In this document: positions 8,339 through 10,637 of the stretch, in pieces
Layout: each line of letters opens with the position of its first letter
Numbering within the stretch: position 1 is the stretch's first letter
Origin: Alphaproteobacteria bacterium
Lineage (GTDB): Bacteria > Pseudomonadota > Alphaproteobacteria > UBA6615
Length of the DNA stretch: 10,637 nt
Assembly: GCA_013003285.1 (NCBI GenBank)
Contig: JABDJY010000252.1
Coordinates: forward strand, 1-10,637
Direction of reading: 5' to 3'
Made by a program: the position numbers and the translations under genes
Notes under the pieces: model-generated
Seen by the model: only the letters and a program-made list of their open reading frames with translations
Databases searched by the model: none
Told to the model about the DNA's origin: nothing

Positions 8339-9061
8339 TTGTTGCATCGTTTCGCCAACCCGAACCGCTTTTCCCGCCTGGCCGCGGCGGTGCTGCCCTG
8401 GGTGACCGGCGCGACAATTATTCTGTTCGTTGTCGGCATCTATTTCGCGCTGTTCGCCTCGCCCGCCGACTATCAGCAGGGCGAGACCGTACGCATAATG
8501 TATGTCCATGTGCCGGCCGCCTGGGTCGCCATGGCCTGCTACACCTTCATCGCCGTGATGAGCGCGGTGTCGCTGATCTGGAAACACCCGCTGGCCGATA
8601 TCGCGGCGCGCTCGGCCGCCCCCCTGGGCGCCGGCTTCACCATTATTGTGCTGGCCACCGGTAGCCTGTGGGGCAGGCCCACCTGGGGTACCTGGTGGGA
8701 ATGGGGCGATGCGCGGCTGACCTCGGTTCTGGTTCTGCTGTTCCTCTATCTGGGGCATATTGCGCTGACCCACGCCTTCGACAATCCGGCGCGTGGCGCC
8801 AAAGCCGCTGCCGTTCTGGCTTTGGTAGGGTTCGTCAATATCCCGATCATCAAATTTTCAGTTGAGTGGTGGGCCACGCTACACCAGCCGGCCAGCGTGA
8901 TTCGCCTCGATGGGCCGACGATTCATTCGTCGATCCTGATTCCCTTGCTGATCATGGGATTAGCCTTCACCTTCTACTTCGTCACCATGCTGCTGGTGCG
9001 CATGCGCGCCGAACTGGCGGCCCGCAAGGCACGCGCCCTACGCCTCAACGCCGCCGAATAA
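8339..9061 (+). CDS. ccmC: Heme-handling membrane protein CcmC
   Basis: Binds periplasmic heme in its WWD domain and loads it onto CcmE. The 240-aa protein has six hydrophobic helices. The two conserved external histidines are visible as His57 (YVHVPAAW) and His182 (TLHQ). ADYQQGE, NIPIIKFSVEWW and FLYLGHIALTHAFD also match CcmC. The tryptophan-rich segment reads WGTWWEWGDARLTS (116-129). In CcmC sequences I remember, such as E. coli, W and D are adjacent (WWVWDARLTS), so Gly123 looks like a one-residue insertion. Translation starts at TTG 8339 or the next TTG at 8342, because the only upstream in-frame space begins at the ccmB stop and holds no ATG. A purine run AGAGAG at 8325-8330 serves as the ribosome binding site. 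The rare start may lower expression. Confidence 0.95.
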   Translation: MLHRFANPNRFSRLAAAVLPWVTGATIILFVVGIYFALFASPADYQQGETVRIMYVHVPAAWVAMACYTFIAVMSAVSLIWKHPLADIAARSAAPLGAGFTIIVLATGSLWGRPTWGTWWEWGDARLTSVLVLLFLYLGHIALTHAFDNPARGAKAAAVLALVGFVNIPIIKFSVEWWATLHQPASVIRLDGPTIHSSILIPLLIMGLAFTFYFVTMLLVRMRAELAARKARALRLNAAE

Positions 9062-9073
9062 AGCCGAATAATC

Positions 9074-9466
9074 ATGAAATATCTCGTCGCCCTATCCACG
9101 ATATTGTTCGCCCTGACAACCGGCGCCGCACCTAGCCACGCCGAGGGCAGTGTCAAAGAGGGCGCTAGAAAGTACGAAATCCGCTGCAAGGCGTGCCATA
9201 CGGTCGAGCAAGGCGGCGCAGACAAGGTGGGCCCCAATCTATTTGGCGTCATCGGCGCGAAGGCGGGTAAGCGGGCCTTTAGTTTCGATCTGCGCCATTC
9301 GAAAGCAATGAAGGAATCGGGAATCATCTGGAACGACGAAACCCTTGATGGGTTTCTTGAAGACCCGGATAAATATCTGCCCGGCACCAAGATGCCCTTC
9401 GTCGGATTTCGCAAAAAATCCGACCGCGACGATATAATCGCTTACCTGAAGTCCGCGACCAAATAA
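9074..9466 (+). CDS. Periplasmic class I cytochrome c (monoheme)
   Basis: A secreted electron carrier of 130 aa. Residues 1-23 form a signal peptide with the cleavage motif SHA. The heme-binding CKACH lies at 38-42, with GPNLFGVIGAKAG after it and the distal ligand Met107 in GTKMPFVGF. This layout, with about 107 mature residues, is that of mitochondrial-type cytochrome c / c2. IIAYLKSATK is the usual C-terminal helix. It starts 12 bp after the ccmC stop, so it is very probably the fourth gene of the ccmABC operon and occupies the place where ccmD normally follows. No convincing Shine-Dalgarno precedes it, so it may depend on translation of ccmC. It is a likely substrate of the Ccm system encoded beside it. 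Confidence 0.94.
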   Translation: MKYLVALSTILFALTTGAAPSHAEGSVKEGARKYEIRCKACHTVEQGGADKVGPNLFGVIGAKAGKRAFSFDLRHSKAMKESGIIWNDETLDGFLEDPDKYLPGTKMPFVGFRKKSDRDDIIAYLKSATK

Positions 9467-9499
9467 CCGCGCTTTCATTCCTTCACATCATATCAAATA

Positions 9500-9522
9500 G
9501 ACGCGAGGGCAGTCCTTGCGTC
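9500..9522 (+). other. Hairpin after the cytochrome c stop
   Basis: GACGCGAGG (9500-9508) pairs over nine positions, one of them G-U, with CCTTGCGTC (9514-9522) around a 5-nt loop, 34 nt after the cytochrome c stop codon. There is no T-tract, so it is not a standard intrinsic terminator. It could mark or protect the 3' end of the ccmABC-cytochrome c mRNA. Confidence 0.4.
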
Positions 9523-9583
9523 GCCGCCGTGTGTCACAGTGCGACTGTCTCGCATCGCGTTGTCGTATCTGATTGTTATTCCA

Positions 9584-9597
9584 TTGATACAATTCAA
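9584..9597. promoter_or_regulatory. FNR/FixK-like box TTGAT-N4-TTCAA
   Basis: TTGAT-ACAA-TTCAA fits TTGAT-N4-ATCAA at nine of ten defined positions and TTGA-N6-TCAA completely. It lies upstream of a cytochrome gene, as is common for oxygen- or NO-responsive CRP/FNR regulators. Its ten defined bases are identical to those of the box at 6356-6369. It overlaps an extended -10 motif, so a repressor site is also possible. Confidence 0.45.
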
Positions 9598-9636
9598 GGC
9601 GAAACGCGACCGCGCATTTCACAACACAACAATCAC

Positions 9637-9702
9637 GATGATCTCCTAAATCGATAAGCCCGGCGCAACGGGCACGATTTCGTAAAACGTCAGGAGATCA
9701 GC
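9637..9702 (+). promoter_or_regulatory. Nested hairpin sequestering the ribosome binding site
   Basis: TGATCTCCT (9639-9647) is the exact reverse complement of AGGAGATCA (9692-9700), which contains the AGGAG ribosome binding site of the gene starting at 9704. Directly inside, AAATCG (9648-9653) pairs with CGATTT (9675-9680), and GCCCG (9658-9662) pairs with CGGGC (9669-9673) around a 6-nt loop. The 3' side has an 11-nt bulge (9681-9691) that can itself form CGT-AAA-ACG. One further pair (9637 with 9702) lies beyond a mismatch. The fold would hide the ribosome binding site and leave the ATG just outside. A thermosensor, a ligand- or protein-controlled switch, or a constitutive brake are all possible. 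Confidence 0.6.
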
Positions 9703-9703
9703 A

Positions 9704-10291
9704 ATGAATAAGATAACAACCCTACTCCTCGCCGGTGCATTCGCGGTGTCCGCCGCAACCAGCGCCGCCGCACAAACCGATCCGCCGCCCTTCGGCGGTC
9801 CAGCGGATGTGTCTTTCGCCAACCAATTATGGGCAGCCATGACCGAAGCCCGTCTGGTTGGCCCCAACGCCCTAAAAACCACGACCTACCAGGGTGGCAC
9901 GGGCCTGCACGCCACGACCCTAACCGCGCTGCAAGGCATGGTTGCGGTCGAAGCCAATAACGGCCTCGCCATCGTCAAAAACAATTTCGCCGGCGCCGAG
10001 GGCAAAGACGTTACCGACGCCGACATCATCGAACGGCCGCAGGATTTCGGCGGCCCAACAACCGTGATGTACCAGCGCAAGGGTTTCGACCCCGAGAACC
10101 AGGACTGGTTCTGGGCGGTCTACAAACCGAATGGCGACGTCGTCGTGAACCCGTTGGGCCTCAACATGGCCGGCCGCATCGTCGGCGGTAACGCCATGCC
10201 GGAAGCGCCCTTCAACTGCGTGGCGTGCCACAAGGGCGCACCGGGCAACGACATGGTCTTCCTGCACGACGCGGTGCCGGAGATTAAGTAA
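9704..10291 (+). CDS. Secreted P460-like monoheme cytochrome c
   Basis: A 195-aa protein with a signal peptide (residues 1-23, ending SAAA) and one CxxCH heme motif near the C-terminus, CVACH at 172-176, followed by HKGAPGNDMVFLHD. The stretch VMYQRKGFDPENQDWFWAVYKPNGDV (from about residue 121), then GLNMAGRIV before the heme motif, resembles the cytochrome P460 / cytochrome c'-beta family. In that family the heme lies at the C-terminal end of a beta-rich domain. Known members bind or oxidise hydroxylamine or nitric oxide. The substrate here is not known, and I cannot identify the heme-crosslinking lysine that defines true P460. The middle part (about 40-115) is less familiar. AGGAG at 9692-9696, 7 nt before the ATG, fixes the start. 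The neighbouring CcmABC genes could supply its heme attachment. Confidence 0.72.
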   Translation: MNKITTLLLAGAFAVSAATSAAAQTDPPPFGGPADVSFANQLWAAMTEARLVGPNALKTTTYQGGTGLHATTLTALQGMVAVEANNGLAIVKNNFAGAEGKDVTDADIIERPQDFGGPTTVMYQRKGFDPENQDWFWAVYKPNGDVVVNPLGLNMAGRIVGGNAMPEAPFNCVACHKGAPGNDMVFLHDAVPEIK

Positions 10292-10316
10292 GACCTACCT
10301 CCAACCGAACTATTTA

Positions 10317-10350
10317 CCCGGTACGGACCGGGCGCTTGCCGTAGCAGGCG
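10317..10350 (+). other. Tandem hairpins between the P460-like and pentapeptide genes
   Basis: CCCGGT (10317-10322) pairs perfectly with ACCGGG (10327-10332) around ACGG. Immediately after, CGCTTGC (10333-10339) pairs with GCAGGCG (10344-10350), with one G-U pair, around CGTA. The two stems abut with no spacer and no T-tract follows. They may protect the upstream mRNA 3' end or sit in the leader of the next gene. Confidence 0.45.
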
Positions 10351-10383
10351 TCCGGAACGGGCGACACCGAAAGAGCCAGTTTC

Positions 10384-10637
10384 ATGATGCGTTATCTCCT
10401 CGCGGCCATTTTTGCATTTACGCCAGTGGCGGCGGTCCAGGCCGAAAATCCGGCGCAGGTTGTCAGCCTCAAACAGACGATGGCGTGTGTCGGTTGCGAT
10501 CTGTCCGGCGCCCATCTGCGCGTCGCGCGCCTTCCCGGCGCCGATCTGACCGGTGCCGATCTATCGGAAGCTGATTTGATTTCCGCCGATCTGGGCCGCA
10601 CCAACCTGACCGGCGCCAACTTAACCAACGCCAATCT
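10384..10637 (+). CDS. Secreted pentapeptide-repeat protein (3' end outside window)
   Basis: The frame runs open from ATG 10384 to the window edge, giving 84 codons so far. Another ATG follows immediately at 10387. Residues 2-20 look like a signal peptide (hydrophobic MRYLLAAIFAFTPVAAVQA), so the protein is probably periplasmic. A short linker leads to MACVGCDLSGAHL, with a CxxC pair before the first repeat, and then at least seven A(D/N)LxG/x units such as GADLTGADLSEADL and TNLTGANLTNANL. Pentapeptide repeats build a right-handed quadrilateral beta helix. The function of the secreted type is generally unknown and the CxxC could form a disulfide or cap. A weak GAAAGAG lies upstream as a ribosome binding site. 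It lies 92 bp after the P460-like gene, possibly in the same transcript. Confidence 0.85.
   Translation, partial: MMRYLLAAIFAFTPVAAVQAENPAQVVSLKQTMACVGCDLSGAHLRVARLPGADLTGADLSEADLISADLGRTNLTGANLTNAN

Larger units (their letters stand above)
9467..9703 (+). promoter_or_regulatory. Leader and control region of the P460-like gene
   Basis: This 237-bp stretch holds no gene. It contains a 9-bp hairpin shortly after the cytochrome c stop (9500-9522), a short inverted repeat ACAGT-GCG-ACTGT (9536-9548) and an FNR/FixK-like box (9584-9597). An extended -10 motif TG-A-TACAAT (9585-9593) overlaps the box. Last comes the nested hairpin that sequesters the ribosome binding site (9637-9702). If the box activated transcription from the usual position near -41.5, the start would be near 9632, just before the hairpin. 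The -10 there is poor. Confidence 0.55.

Overview
The window is GC-rich DNA from a Gram-negative bacterium, most likely an alphaproteobacterium. The reasons are the monofunctional IRP1/AcnA-type aconitase followed by a DUF1223 gene, the nearby ccmABC cytochrome c maturation genes, a mitochondrial-type class I cytochrome c, and a DUF1127 gene divergent from a LysR regulator. Genes are tightly packed. I see no tRNA, rRNA, insertion sequence, phage gene or CRISPR array.

Left part (1-4675): msrB and msrA form a translationally coupled + strand pair that repairs methionine sulfoxide. They converge on a minus-strand pair, acnA followed by a secreted DUF1223 thioredoxin-fold protein. acnA has a readable sigma70-type promoter, and a hairpin lies at the predicted 5' end of its mRNA.

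Middle (4706-6901): a minus-strand cytochrome b561 and a LysR-type regulator, then a divergent DUF1127 small protein on the + strand. The lysR/DUF1127 intergenic region is AT-rich. It holds an LTTR-like inverted repeat and a TTGA-N6-TCAA site of the FNR/FixK type. A strong intrinsic terminator at 6868-6901 closes this block, and a small structured RNA may precede it.

Right part (6999-10637): ccmA, ccmB and ccmC (the heme-handling ABC module of System I cytochrome c maturation) run directly into a periplasmic cytochrome c, with no ccmD. Next comes a P460-like secreted monoheme cytochrome. Its leader has a second TTGA-N6-TCAA site and a nested hairpin whose outer 9-bp stem contains the whole Shine-Dalgarno sequence. 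A secreted pentapeptide-repeat protein is cut off by the window edge.

Taken together this is a redox and hemoprotein neighbourhood: CcmABC would help attach heme to the two adjacent c-type cytochromes, cytochrome b561 could move electrons at the membrane, and MsrAB and aconitase link it to oxidative stress and central metabolism. The least expected signals are regulatory: the self-complementary ribosome binding site of the P460-like gene, and two FNR/FixK-like boxes with identical half-sites about 3.2 kb apart. Everything regulatory here is read from sequence alone and is inference.
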